A program made the position numbers and the translations under genes. Source: Janthinobacterium sp. GW456P (GTDB lineage Bacteria; Pseudomonadota; Gammaproteobacteria; Burkholderiales; Burkholderiaceae_D). Taken from it: 44,693 nt of DNA. This document shows positions 19,624 through 30,166 of this stretch, piece by piece. Under the pieces are notes generated by a model. That model did not search any database. It was not told where the DNA came from and saw nothing but the letters and a program-made list of their open reading frames with translations. Where the stretch lies: positions 1 to 44,693 of the forward strand of contig NZ_NEHB01000043.1 of NCBI RefSeq assembly GCF_002127655.1. The letters run 5' to 3'. Numbering within the stretch: position 1 is the first letter of the stretch; every line of letters begins with the position of its first letter.

Positions 19624-20699
19624 TGCGCCGCTTGACTTGTTTATTGTTGTTCTGCAGCGCCGCCGCCATCGCCGCGCCGCCCGCGTTCGCCCCCGTCACG
19701 CCGCTGCCGGCCGGCCAGACCCTGCGCATGCCGCACGATTTCGGCGCCCATCCCGCGTATAAAACGGAATGGTGGTACGCCACGGGCTGGGTAAAAACCA
19801 GCGGTGGCGAGCAGCTGGGCTACCAGGTGACCTTCTTTCGCAGCGCCACGGCCGCCGATACGGACAACCCCAGCGCCTTCGCGCCGAAGCAGCTGATCAT
19901 CGGCCATGCGGCCCTGTCCGATCCGAAAGTGGGCAAGCTGCTGCACGACGAGAAAAGCGCGCGCGAGGGTTTCGGCCTGGCCTACGCCAAGGTGGGCGAC
20001 ACGGACGTTAAACTCGACGACTGGCGCATGCAGCGGCAAGCCGACGGCAGCTACCGGGTCAGCCTGGCCGCGCGCGATTTTCACTTGCAACTGACCCTGG
20101 CGCCCACGCAGCCCGTGCTGCTGCAAGGCGTTGGCGGCTATTCGCGCAAGGGCGCGCGGCCCGCGCAATCGAGTTACTACTACAGCGAGCCGCAACTGCG
20201 CACGACGGGCACGATCGCCCGCGCGGGCGGCAAGGCGGAAGCCGTGACGGGCGCCACTTGGCTCGATCACGAGTGGTCGAGCCAGGTGCTCGATGCGGAT
20301 GCCAGCGGCTGGAACTGGATCGGCGCCAACCTTGATGACGGCGGCGCCCTGATGGCCTTCCAGATCCGCAGCAAGACAGGTGCTAAACTATGGGCGCACG
20401 CGACATGGCGCGACGCGTCCGGTAAGATGACGCAGTTCATGCCCGGCGACGTCGATTTCACGCCCACGCAGCTGTGGCGCTCGCCCCGCACGCAGGCCGA
20501 ATACCCGGTCGCCACCGAGATCCGCACGGGTGCCACGCGCTGGCAGATCAAGCCCCTGCAGGCGGACCAGGAGCTCGATTCGCGCCGCTCGACGGGGGCC
20601 GTGTACTGGGAAGGCGCCGTGACGGTGGAGCGCGACGGCCAGCCCGTGGGGCGCGCCTACCTGGAAATGACGGGCTATGTCCAGCCGATGAAGTTATAA
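19623..20699 (+). CDS. AttH-like / CrtC-like lipocalin-domain protein
   Basis: This 358-residue exported protein has a signal peptide (MRRLTCLLLFCSAAAIAAPP). Its tandem lipocalin-like beta-barrels are characteristic of AttH and of the CrtC carotenoid 1,2-hydratase superfamily. Diagnostic segments are YKTEWWYATGWV, the WLDHEWSSQ motif and WNWIGANLDDGGALMAFQIR. There are no carotenoid genes nearby, so hydratase activity on carotenoids is unlikely. The partnership with an FtsX permease points to the AttEFGH-type export or lipid-handling role. Its start overlaps the permease stop (TAATG), so they are translated together. A C-terminal membrane segment is not seen, so it is probably free in the periplasm. 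Confidence 0.87.
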   Translation: MRRLTCLLLFCSAAAIAAPPAFAPVTPLPAGQTLRMPHDFGAHPAYKTEWWYATGWVKTSGGEQLGYQVTFFRSATAADTDNPSAFAPKQLIIGHAALSDPKVGKLLHDEKSAREGFGLAYAKVGDTDVKLDDWRMQRQADGSYRVSLAARDFHLQLTLAPTQPVLLQGVGGYSRKGARPAQSSYYYSEPQLRTTGTIARAGGKAEAVTGATWLDHEWSSQVLDADASGWNWIGANLDDGGALMAFQIRSKTGAKLWAHATWRDASGKMTQFMPGDVDFTPTQLWRSPRTQAEYPVATEIRTGATRWQIKPLQADQELDSRRSTGAVYWEGAVTVERDGQPVGRAYLEMTGYVQPMKL

Positions 20700-20742
20700 G
20701 CGTTATCAGCACCATCGAATATGTAAATCAAAGCGAAAAACA

Positions 20743-22626
<1,884 letters not shown>

Positions 22627-22628
22627 TC

Positions 22629-23303
22629 ATGAACGCACTTTTCCATGCCAACCTGGGCATCACCGATTTCTGGACCTTTTTACTGGGCACCATCTTCATC
22701 GTCATCCTGCCCGGGCCCAACTCCATGTACGTGCTGTCGGTCGCCGCCCAGCGCGGCGTGCGGCCCGCCTACCAGGGCGCCTTCGGCATCTTCGCCGGCG
22801 ACCTGATTCTGATGGTCCTGTCGGCCTGCGGCGTCGCTTCGCTGCTGAAGGCCAGCCCGGCCCTGTTCTACGTCGTGAAATACATCGGCGCGGCCTACCT
22901 GGGCTGGATCGGCCTGCAAATGCTGATAGGCTGCTGGCGCAAGCTGCGCGCGCCCGCTCCCGCTGAGGGCGAAGCGGCAGCCGTACCTGCCCCCGTCAAG
23001 GAAAGCGATCCGTTCCGCAAGGCCCTGATCATCAGCCTGATGAATCCGAAAGCGATTTTGTTCTTCATTTCGTTCTTCATCCAGTTCGTCGATCCGGCCT
23101 TCCCGAACCCGGTGCTGTCCTTCATTGGCCTGGGCCTGATCTGCCAGGTGATCAGCTTTAGCTACCTGACGGCCATCATCTTTGTCGGCGCGCGTCTGGC
23201 CGAGACCTTCCGCCGCCGTCGCCGCCTGTCGGCCGGCATGGGCGGCGGCGTGGGCGCCATGTTCATCGGCTTTGGCGCGAAACTGGCCACGGCCACACTG
23301 TAA
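22629..23303 (+). CDS. LysE-family amino-acid/metabolite exporter
   Basis: This 224-residue membrane protein has about six predicted helices. It carries the family start FLLGTIFIVILPGPNSMYVLSVAAQRG, the PxxLFxVKYIGAAYLGWIGLQML stretch and the central FRKALIISLMNPKAILFFISFFIQFV motif. LysE/RhtB proteins export amino acids such as lysine, threonine or homoserine by proton exchange; the substrate here is not known. A charged Ala/Pro-rich cytoplasmic loop (about 105-130) separates the two halves. It begins two bases after the ABC exporter stop codon and ends nine bases before the aldolase-like gene. That proximity to a threonine-aldolase-like enzyme fits an amino-acid overflow role. Confidence 0.93.
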   Translation: MNALFHANLGITDFWTFLLGTIFIVILPGPNSMYVLSVAAQRGVRPAYQGAFGIFAGDLILMVLSACGVASLLKASPALFYVVKYIGAAYLGWIGLQMLIGCWRKLRAPAPAEGEAAAVPAPVKESDPFRKALIISLMNPKAILFFISFFIQFVDPAFPNPVLSFIGLGLICQVISFSYLTAIIFVGARLAETFRRRRRLSAGMGGGVGAMFIGFGAKLATATL

Positions 23304-23312
23304 GGAACTGCC

Positions 23313-24413
23313 GTGAACGAGCTTGAACTGCGCCAGCGCTGCCATACCGTCCTGCCGGGCCACCGCCAGCCCACGCCAGCGGCCACCTTCGCCGCCATGG
23401 CCGCCTGGTGCGGCGCCAACGATGTTGCGCACGATACCTATGGCGAAGGCGCGCTGATCGAACAGTTCGAAAACAAGATCGCCAGCCTGCTCGGTTTCGA
23501 AGCGGCCGTGTTCTGCATCACGGGCACCATGACGCAGGTGACTGCACTGCGCCTGGCCTGCCAGGACCGCGGTTCGCGCCTGGTGGCGCTGCATCCGACG
23601 TCGCACTTCCTGCGCCACGAGCGGGGCAACCATGAATTGCTCGACCACTTCAAGGGCTTGATGATCGGCGACCCGCACCGCCCGTGGACGGCGGACGACC
23701 TGCGCGCCGTACCCGATGCGCTGGGCGCCGCGCAGGTCGAACTGCCGATGCGCGAAATCGGCGGCCAGTGCCCCTCGTGGGATACATTGAACGACATCAA
23801 GCGGCACTGCCGCGAGCACAATATCCACCTGCACATGGATGGCGCGCGCCTGTGGGAAGCGCAAGCCGGTTTTGGCCAGTCCCTGCCCGCCATCTGCGAC
23901 GGTTTTGACTCCGTCTATGTGTCGCTGTACAAGGGCGTCGGCGGCCTCGGCGGCGCCATGCTGGCCGGCAGCCGCCCGTTTGTCGAGCGTGCGCGCGCGT
24001 GGTTCCACCGCCAGGGCGGCAACATCGTGCACCGCACGCCCTACGTGGTGGCCGCCGCCATGCAGTTCGACGCCCGCCTCGCCGCCATGCCGCAGTATTT
24101 TGCGCGCACGCAGTGGCTGTACGCGCTGCTGCGCGATTTTCCATCGATAGCCGTCAATCCCGCCCAGCCGCAAGCGAACATGCTGCACCTGCACCTGCCC
24201 GTGTCACGCGAGCGGGCGATCGCCATCCGCAACCAGGTGGCCGAAGACCACGGCATCTGGCTGTTCGGCCGCGCCAGCCACGCGGCCCTGCCCGGCCACA
24301 GCATGGTGGAGTGGTATGTGGGAGATAACTTGCTGGACCTGCCGGACGACAGCGTGCGCCACGCCCTGAGGCTGCTGGATCAGGCCATGCGTAACAAGGC
24401 ACCATCGGCGTAG
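23313..24413 (+). CDS. Threonine-aldolase-like PLP enzyme (beta-eliminating lyase family)
   Basis: This is a 366-residue cytoplasmic fold-type I PLP enzyme of the Beta_elim_lyase family. The motifs are YGEGALIEQFENKIASLLG, FCITGTMTQVTALRLAC, the PLP-anchoring HLHMDGARLWEAQ (Asp that holds the pyridine nitrogen) and SLYKGVGGLGGAML with the PLP lysine (Lys207). The low-specificity L-threonine aldolases (LtaE), which split threonine or allo-threonine to glycine and acetaldehyde, are the nearest well-known relatives. The sequence differs enough that another beta-hydroxy amino acid could be the substrate. It starts with GTG, preceded by AAGGAA. It is third in the operon with the ABC and LysE exporters. 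Confidence 0.87.
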   Translation: MNELELRQRCHTVLPGHRQPTPAATFAAMAAWCGANDVAHDTYGEGALIEQFENKIASLLGFEAAVFCITGTMTQVTALRLACQDRGSRLVALHPTSHFLRHERGNHELLDHFKGLMIGDPHRPWTADDLRAVPDALGAAQVELPMREIGGQCPSWDTLNDIKRHCREHNIHLHMDGARLWEAQAGFGQSLPAICDGFDSVYVSLYKGVGGLGGAMLAGSRPFVERARAWFHRQGGNIVHRTPYVVAAAMQFDARLAAMPQYFARTQWLYALLRDFPSIAVNPAQPQANMLHLHLPVSRERAIAIRNQVAEDHGIWLFGRASHAALPGHSMVEWYVGDNLLDLPDDSVRHALRLLDQAMRNKAPSA

Positions 24414-24520
24414 GTCGGGTTAGCGCACAGCGCGTAAGCCGACAACACCACAGCCACAACCGTAACCACAGCCAACAATACCGCCGGATTACGCGCGGCT
24501 TCGCCACGCTAATCCGACCT
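24411..24520. repeat. Paired REP-like element (BIME-like)
   Basis: The outer arms AGGTCGGGTTAGCG (24412-24425) and CGCTAATCCGACCT (24507-24520) are inverted copies with one mismatch. Each half also folds on itself: 24414-24443 (GTCGGGTTAGCGC with GCGCGTAAGCCGAC) and about 24484-24518. Between them lies a 40 bp stretch of ACC/ACA-rich sequence. The GTCGGATTA/TAATCCGAC ends are the same as in the element at 374-408. It begins at the last codons of the aldolase gene and lies between convergent genes. Confidence 0.75.
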
Positions 24521-24582
24521 GCACCCTACCGTGCACAACAGCGCACCACCATCCACGAAACCCGTAAAGCCGGGGTCTGGCC

Positions 24583-24610
24583 AAAAAAAAGCGCCCGAAG
24601 GCGCTTTTTT
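24583..24610. terminator. Bidirectional intrinsic terminator
   Basis: Stem GCGCC/GGCGC (24591-24595 with 24600-24604) with a CGAA tetraloop is flanked by eight A on the left and six T on the right. It therefore works on both strands, ending fadL (-) and the exporter/aldolase operon (+). Confidence 0.88.
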
Positions 24611-24645
24611 CATTCATGGCGGCCGGGTTGGCCGCCACTACCTGC

Positions 24646-26088
24646 TTAGAACTTGTAGTTGTAAGCGAGACCGATCAACTGCATGCGGGTCTTGAACAGG
24701 CCCTTGGTCGTTTCACCGTTGCCGGTGCAGCCCGTCTTGACCGGCGAGCAGTCGTTTGTGTAGTTGACGTCAGCATCCTTGAAGTCGATATAGCTGTAGG
24801 CCAGGTCGATCGAGGAATTGGCGTTCAGCTTCCAGTTCGCGCCGATCGAATACTGCATGCGGTCGCTGTCCGGCAAGGCCGGGTGGCGCAATTCGGCGCT
24901 GCGGACCGGCGCCTGGTCGTGGGCGATACCGGCGCGCAGCATCAGGCTTTCGCTGTACTTGTAGTTGGTGCCCAGCGACACGCGGTAGGTGTCTTTCCAG
25001 TTCTGGCGAATGCGCTCGGCGCCTTCGGCCGTCGGCGGGAACTGGATGTCCAGGTTCTGCAGGCGCGAAGTGCGGGTCCAGGTGACGTCGCCCATCAAGG
25101 CCCACTTATCATCCATCTGATGGAAGGCGTTGACCGACAGGGTTTCCGGCGTGCGCAATTCCACCAGCGCTTGCGAATTGACCTTGTTCGAGGCCTTGGC
25201 GATAAAAGCGTTCACGGCCGGATTGCTCGTCACTTGCGAGAAGTCCCAGATGGTGCTGCCCTTGAGCTTGTGCGAAATCGACGAGCGGTAAGCGATACCG
25301 AAACGCGTGCCTTCGTTCAGCTGGTACAGGTAGCCCAGGTTGAAGCCGAAGCCCCAGTCATGGCCGTCCATCGAGGCGTGGCCATCCTTGATCGGGCCCT
25401 GCAGCGCGGCGCCCGCAGCTTGCGCCGCGGCCAGACCTTGCGTCTTGGCGATATTGGCCAGGAAGGCCTGCGATGCGCTAGGGGCAAACTTGCCCAGGAA
25501 GGCAACCGAACCGGGCACGTCCACGCCCTGGCCCAGTTCCGCCTTCATGTATTCGGCCGTCACGCCGAAACCGAACGAGTGGTGCTGGTCCAGCTTGAAC
25601 GACACGGAAGGATTCAGGGCGATGGCTTCGAGCTTGATATTGGTGATCGCGTAGCGGCCATACCAGTCGTTGCCGTAGTCGAGCTTGGCGCCATACGGCA
25701 CGAACAGGCCAGCGCCGACGGTCCACTGCTCATTGATTTTTTTGCTGGCATACAGCGCTGGCGCGAACACGGCATCCGGCGCATAGTCCTTGGTTGCCGC
25801 GTAAGGCGTGCGGTTGCCCGGGAAGAAAGGCTTGGAGCCCGAATCCGTGTAGGTCGAATGCGGTACAACCAGGGTGCCGCCGCCGACGAATTGCGTGCCT
25901 TCCAGGCGCGCCATGCCGGCCGGGTTATAGAAAATGGTCGACGCGTCGGCCGCTTCGGCGCCGCTGGCGTCCGCCGTGCCCTGGGCGGAAACGCTTTGCG
26001 AACCGAAACGGTAGCCCGATGCCTGGGCGGTGGAAGCGAAGCCGGCGCATGCGACGGCGATGAGGAGGGGCAGATATTTATGTTTCAA
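24646..26088 (-). CDS. fadL: FadL/OmpP1-family outer-membrane channel
   Basis: This 480-residue outer-membrane beta-barrel imports long-chain fatty acids or other hydrophobic compounds. It has a signal peptide (LPLLIAVACAGFASTAQA). The family N-terminus follows: SGYRFGSQSVSAQGTADASGAEAADASTIFYNPAGMARLEG, the hatch segment with the conserved NPAG. The barrel ends in LIGLAYNYKF with the terminal aromatic residue needed for assembly. Two cysteines in NDCSPVKTGCTG lie in a late loop and may bond. The start codon appears to be TTG (26086-26088), placed after GAGAGAC. TATAAT on the minus strand (26103-26108) is a possible -10. The TodX-like branch takes up aromatic compounds, so the substrate is not settled. 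Confidence 0.92.
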   Translation of the reverse strand: MKHKYLPLLIAVACAGFASTAQASGYRFGSQSVSAQGTADASGAEAADASTIFYNPAGMARLEGTQFVGGGTLVVPHSTYTDSGSKPFFPGNRTPYAATKDYAPDAVFAPALYASKKINEQWTVGAGLFVPYGAKLDYGNDWYGRYAITNIKLEAIALNPSVSFKLDQHHSFGFGVTAEYMKAELGQGVDVPGSVAFLGKFAPSASQAFLANIAKTQGLAAAQAAGAALQGPIKDGHASMDGHDWGFGFNLGYLYQLNEGTRFGIAYRSSISHKLKGSTIWDFSQVTSNPAVNAFIAKASNKVNSQALVELRTPETLSVNAFHQMDDKWALMGDVTWTRTSRLQNLDIQFPPTAEGAERIRQNWKDTYRVSLGTNYKYSESLMLRAGIAHDQAPVRSAELRHPALPDSDRMQYSIGANWKLNANSSIDLAYSYIDFKDADVNYTNDCSPVKTGCTGNGETTKGLFKTRMQLIGLAYNYKF

Positions 26089-26229
26089 GTTAGTCTCTCT
26101 TTATTATATGAAGTGTCTTCGTCACATTGTCCCGGGTAGCTCAACCTCACCCGTCTTGCACTGTTCTTGCCGCCGTGAACTCCAATTCACCGACGGCATG
26201 AGCGAAGCATATAATATTTTTTGGGAAAA

Positions 26230-26243
26230 AGCGAACGTTCGCT
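26230..26243. promoter_or_regulatory. Perfect 14 bp palindrome upstream of fadL
   Basis: AGCGAACGTTCGCT is a perfect palindrome flanked by A-runs and T-runs. It lies 142-155 bp upstream of the fadL start and 44 bp after the end of the cache/GGDEF/EAL gene. The form suits a TetR-family operator, and fatty-acid genes in proteobacteria are often under TetR-type repressors. It could instead be a weak terminator for the GGDEF/EAL gene. Confidence 0.4.
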
Positions 26244-26286
26244 CTTTTTATAAAACGGCGTTGTTTTCCGCGCCAGTCACGGCGTC

Positions 26287-29034
26287 CTACAGGACCGGCG
26301 CCGGGGCTGGAAGCGGTATCAGGAAGCGCTGATGCATCAGCGCCAGCATCTGTTCGGCCGGCACGGGACGCGAGATGAAATAGCCCTGCACTTCATTGCA
26401 TTGCAGCACGCGCAGAATGTCGAGCTGCTCGCGCGTCTCCACGCCTTCGGCCACCACGCTCATGCCCAGCGCATGCGCCATCGACAGGATGGCGCGCACG
26501 AAGACCTCGCCCTGCTCCGAGCGGCCCAGCTCCATGGTAAAGGCGCGGTCGATCTTCAAGCCATCCATGGCGAACTTCTGCAGCTGCGACAGCGAGGAAT
26601 AGCCGGTGCCGAAATCGTCGACCAGCAGGCGCACGCCCAGCGCGCGGATGGCCGATAGCTGCTCCACGGCGCGGTTCTGCTCATCCATCATGGCCGATTC
26701 CGTGATCTCCACCTCGATCAGGCGCGCGTCGATGCGGTGGCGCGTCAGCGCGGACGCCAGCACCTGGTGTACGTCGCCACGGCCGAACTGGCGCGCCGAG
26801 ACGTTGATCGATACGGGCACCAGTTCCAATCCGCTGGCTTGCCAGCGCGCCATTTGCAGGCACACCTTTTCGATGACGACTTCGCCCAGCTGCGAAATCA
26901 GGCCGCTGCTCTCGGCCACGGGGATGAATTCCAGTGGCGGCACCATGCCATGCTGCGGATGGTGCCAGCGCACCAGCGCCTCCATGCTGCACAGCTGCCC
27001 GCTCATGGCGTCGACCCTCGGCTGGTAGACGACGAGGAACTGGTCCTGCTCCAGCGCCGCCACCAGGCTTTGCTCCAGTTCGCGGCGGCTGCGGATGGTT
27101 TCGAACAATTCCGGCTGGAAAAATCGGTGATGGCCCTTGCCCGCCACTTTGACGGCATACATGGCGATGTCGGCGTTCTTCAGCAGCACTTCCGTCTCGG
27201 CGCCATCGCGCGGATACAGGCTGATGCCGATCGAGGCGCCCATCTTGTGGCGTTCGCTGCCCAGGTAAAACGGTTCGTCGAAGGCGATGGCGATGCGCTG
27301 CGCCACCTGCTCGGCGCGGCTGTCGTCCTCCACCGGGTCGAGCACGACAACGAATTCGTCGCCGCCCAGGCGCACGACGTGGTCGCCCGGCCGCAGCACG
27401 GCCTTCAGGCGCAAGGAGGCGGCGCGCAGCACTTTATCTCCCTCGGCGTGGCCCTGCGTATCGTTGATATCCTTGAAGCCGTCCAGGTCGATGAACAGCA
27501 GCGCCAGCATGCGCCGCGCGATGGCGGCGCGGCCCAGGGCGCCGGGCAGGAATTGCTGCAGCCAGTATCGGTTGGGCAAGCCCGTCAAGCCATCCTCGTT
27601 GGCCAGGCGGCGCAAGTCGCGCTCGTGCTCCTTGGCCGTGCTGATATCTTGCAGGGTAACGGCCAAGCGGTCGCCGCTGCGCACCAGGCGCCGGCGTATC
27701 CAGCGCAGCTTGAAGGGATTGCCTTCCGGCAGCTCGATCTCTTCCTCGGAGAAGCCGGACTCCATGGCGGCCCGGTAATTGTGGATCAGGTCGCGGAAGT
27801 ACGGCTCATGGGCGCGCGACTGCAGGCGCATGCCCAGCAATTGTTCGCGCCGCACGCCGAAGTAGCCGGCGCCCGGCTCGTTGCAGTCAACCATCTCGAA
27901 ATCGAGGATGCTGCCATCGGCGCCGCGCAGGGCGGCGATGATATAAAAGCCGTCGCTCGTGCCTTCGGTGGCCATGCGGTAGGCATTGCGCACGCCTTCG
28001 GACTGGTGGTGGCGCCACGCCAGGCGCAGCGACAGCACCGTGGCGACGGCGGCAAAGGCCAGCAGCAGCACGGTGACGGCCAGGGCGATGCCGATATAGA
28101 TGGTGCGCGTTTCCTCGTAGGGATGCAGCATTTCGCCATCCGACAGGCCGACCACGGCCGTAAACGGATAGGCTTTCAGCGCCTGCCAGCCCACATAACG
28201 GCTTTGCTTGTCGGAAAAAGCGATCCTGCCGCCCGAATGCAGGGCGCCGCTCTCCGTTTCCAGGAAGCTCGTGTCGAGGAAGGGCGTGCCCCGGCCGCTC
28301 CGGGCCGGCAGCACGCGCGAGCCGAGACGCGTGCTGAACAGCTCACCCTCTTCGTCCACCATGGCGGACATGCCGAACTTGCCGAAATTGACGCTGTTGT
28401 AGAATTCGGAAAAATAGCTGGAGTGGATGGAGATCAGCAGCACGCCGTCGAAATTGCCATCCCCATCTTCCAGCCGGCGCGTGAAATGCACGAGGCGTTC
28501 GTCGGCGCCCGGGGTTGCCGCCGCTTCGCTCGCCCTCCCCAGCGCGATGCGCAGCGCGCTGGAATTGCTGCGCCAATGGCGCAGCAGGAAATCGCTGCGC
28601 TCGTTGACGCGCAGGCGCTGCAGCGGCGCCGTTGCGGTCACGGGATGACCCTTGCGGTCGAGAATGGCGACGATGGCAAATTGCGGCAAGGCATACATGC
28701 CCTGCGTCTTCAATTGGTCGAGACGCAACTGGCCGCGCGAATTTTCCCATTCATACTTGAGCTGCAAGGTCAGCTGGTCCATCTGCTCCAGGGTGCGCAG
28801 CAGATACTGGCCATAGGCTTTCGACAACGAGGAAACACTGTCGAGCGCCTGCTGCTGCGCCACCTTTTTTTCCGCCTCCAGCTGCAGCAAGGTGGCCGTC
28901 CACAGCACCGCGCACAGGACCAGCCCCAGCAAGGGCCAGGCCAAAATCAGGCGCAGATTGGCCTTGAAAAAATCGGCCCTGCTCATCTCCACTACGGCAC
29001 CGTTATGATTATTTACAAATTGTCGCAAGAACAT
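26287..29034 (-). CDS. Membrane-bound cache/PAS/GGDEF/EAL c-di-GMP enzyme
   Basis: This is a protein of about 915 residues. A membrane helix near the N-terminus (LILAWPLLGLVLCAVLWTATLL) and a second at about 312-338 (IYIGIALAVTVLLLAFAAVATVL) enclose a periplasmic cache-like sensor domain. A PAS domain follows (about 350-465). The GGDEF domain has an intact LGGDEF site (about 553-557) and substrate residues in FIDLDGFKDINDTQGH. The EAL domain keeps EAL (about 686), SINVSARQF, EITES, DDFGTG, LKID and AEGVE. Both cyclase and phosphodiesterase activities are thus possible. The start is uncertain: the ATG at 29034 is chosen, 28986 is an alternative, and neither has a good ribosome site. It sits upstream of fadL in the same direction, with a palindrome between. 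Confidence 0.9.
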   Translation of the reverse strand: MFLRQFVNNHNGAVVEMSRADFFKANLRLILAWPLLGLVLCAVLWTATLLQLEAEKKVAQQQALDSVSSLSKAYGQYLLRTLEQMDQLTLQLKYEWENSRGQLRLDQLKTQGMYALPQFAIVAILDRKGHPVTATAPLQRLRVNERSDFLLRHWRSNSSALRIALGRASEAAATPGADERLVHFTRRLEDGDGNFDGVLLISIHSSYFSEFYNSVNFGKFGMSAMVDEEGELFSTRLGSRVLPARSGRGTPFLDTSFLETESGALHSGGRIAFSDKQSRYVGWQALKAYPFTAVVGLSDGEMLHPYEETRTIYIGIALAVTVLLLAFAAVATVLSLRLAWRHHQSEGVRNAYRMATEGTSDGFYIIAALRGADGSILDFEMVDCNEPGAGYFGVRREQLLGMRLQSRAHEPYFRDLIHNYRAAMESGFSEEEIELPEGNPFKLRWIRRRLVRSGDRLAVTLQDISTAKEHERDLRRLANEDGLTGLPNRYWLQQFLPGALGRAAIARRMLALLFIDLDGFKDINDTQGHAEGDKVLRAASLRLKAVLRPGDHVVRLGGDEFVVVLDPVEDDSRAEQVAQRIAIAFDEPFYLGSERHKMGASIGISLYPRDGAETEVLLKNADIAMYAVKVAGKGHHRFFQPELFETIRSRRELEQSLVAALEQDQFLVVYQPRVDAMSGQLCSMEALVRWHHPQHGMVPPLEFIPVAESSGLISQLGEVVIEKVCLQMARWQASGLELVPVSINVSARQFGRGDVHQVLASALTRHRIDARLIEVEITESAMMDEQNRAVEQLSAIRALGVRLLVDDFGTGYSSLSQLQKFAMDGLKIDRAFTMELGRSEQGEVFVRAILSMAHALGMSVVAEGVETREQLDILRVLQCNEVQGYFISRPVPAEQMLALMHQRFLIPLPAPAPVL

Positions 29035-29191
29035 GGTGCAGCGTCTGCCATTTCCGTGTATTTCCTCAAGGACACACAAATTACCACAGAGTCATGTTTA
29101 CAGGTAAGCCGGCCGCGTAATTATATATGCGGCCCGCAGACCGCCTGTCGCGCCTGCGTTACAATCACCATCCTTACCGTTGGAGAAATAC

Positions 29192-30166
29192 ATGCAGCAA
29201 TATCAAGATTTGATCAAGACCGTGCTCGAAACGGGCAGCTGGCAAGACAACCGCACGGGCATCCGCACCCTGAGCGTGCCGGGCGCCATGATGCGTTTCG
29301 ACTTGGCCAACGGCAATTTCCCTGCCGTGACGACCAAGAAACTGGCTTTCAAATCCGTGATCGGCGAATTGTGCGCCTTCCTGCGCGCCTCGCGCAACGC
29401 GGCCGACTTCCGCGCGCTCGGTTGCAAGGTGTGGGACCAGAACGCCAATGAAAATGCGCAATGGCTGGCCAACCCCTACCGTGAAGGCGAGGATGACCTC
29501 GGTCCAGTGTATGGCGTGCAATGGCGTCAATGGCCCGCGTACAAGCTGCTCGACGCGGCCAAGCCCGCGCAGATCGCCGACGCGCAAGCGAACGGGTACA
29601 CCCTGATCGCCCCCATCGCCGAAGACGGCGTGCAAAAAGTGCTGCTGTACAAGGCTGTCGACCAGTTGCGCGAATGCCTGGACACCATCATGAACAACCC
29701 GGGCAGCCGGCGCATCCTGTTCCACGGCTGGAACCCGGCCGTGCTCGATGCCGTCGCCCTGCCCGCCTGCCACTTGCTGTACCAGTTCATCCCGAACGCC
29801 AGCACGCGCGAAATCTCGCTGTGTTTATATGTGCGCAGCAACGATATCGGCCTGGGCACGCCGTTCAACATCGCCGAAGGCGCGGCCCTGCTGCACCTCG
29901 TGGCGCGCCTGACGGGCTACACGCCGCGCTGGTTCACCTACTTCATCGGCGACGCGCACATCTATGAAAACCACCTCGACATGGTGGAAGAGCAACTCAA
30001 GCGCACACCCTTCCCCGCGCCGAAGTTCATCATTTCCGACCGCGTGCCCGACTATGCCAAGACGGGCAAGTACGAGCCGGAATGGCTGGAAAAGATCGAA
30101 CCGTCGGATTTCTCGCTGGAAGGCTATGAACACCATGCGCCGATCAAGGCGGCGATGGCCGTCTGA
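29192..30166 (+). CDS. thyA: Thymidylate synthase
   Basis: This enzyme makes dTMP from dUMP with methylenetetrahydrofolate. The protein is 324 residues, about 60 longer than the E. coli enzyme. The catalytic cysteine is Cys193 in [15 protein letters not shown]-type folate/phosphate motifs include the N-terminal [19 protein letters not shown], and the dUMP-binding [17 protein letters not shown] and [22 protein letters not shown] are intact. The extra length is mostly an insertion of about 50 residues ([19 protein letters not shown]... to LLYKAVDQL) before the LRECLDTI helix. The ATG at 29192 follows GGAGA; TACAAT upstream (29160-29165) is a likely -10. The next gene overlaps by TGATG. Confidence 0.97.
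   Translation: MQQYQDLIKTVLETGSWQDNRTGIRTLSVPGAMMRFDLANGNFPAVTTKKLAFKSVIGELCAFLRASRNAADFRALGCKVWDQNANENAQWLANPYREGEDDLGPVYGVQWRQWPAYKLLDAAKPAQIADAQANGYTLIAPIAEDGVQKVLLYKAVDQLRECLDTIMNNPGSRRILFHGWNPAVLDAVALPACHLLYQFIPNASTREISLCLYVRSNDIGLGTPFNIAEGAALLHLVARLTGYTPRWFTYFIGDAHIYENHLDMVEEQLKRTPFPAPKFIISDRVPDYAKTGKYEPEWLEKIEPSDFSLEGYEHHAPIKAAMAV

Noticed and set aside
26737..29451. 904-residue open frame on the plus strand opposite the cache/GGDEF/EAL gene
   Set aside because: His/Gln/Ala-rich translation with no family features, antisense to a gene with clear domains; a typical GC-rich shadow frame.
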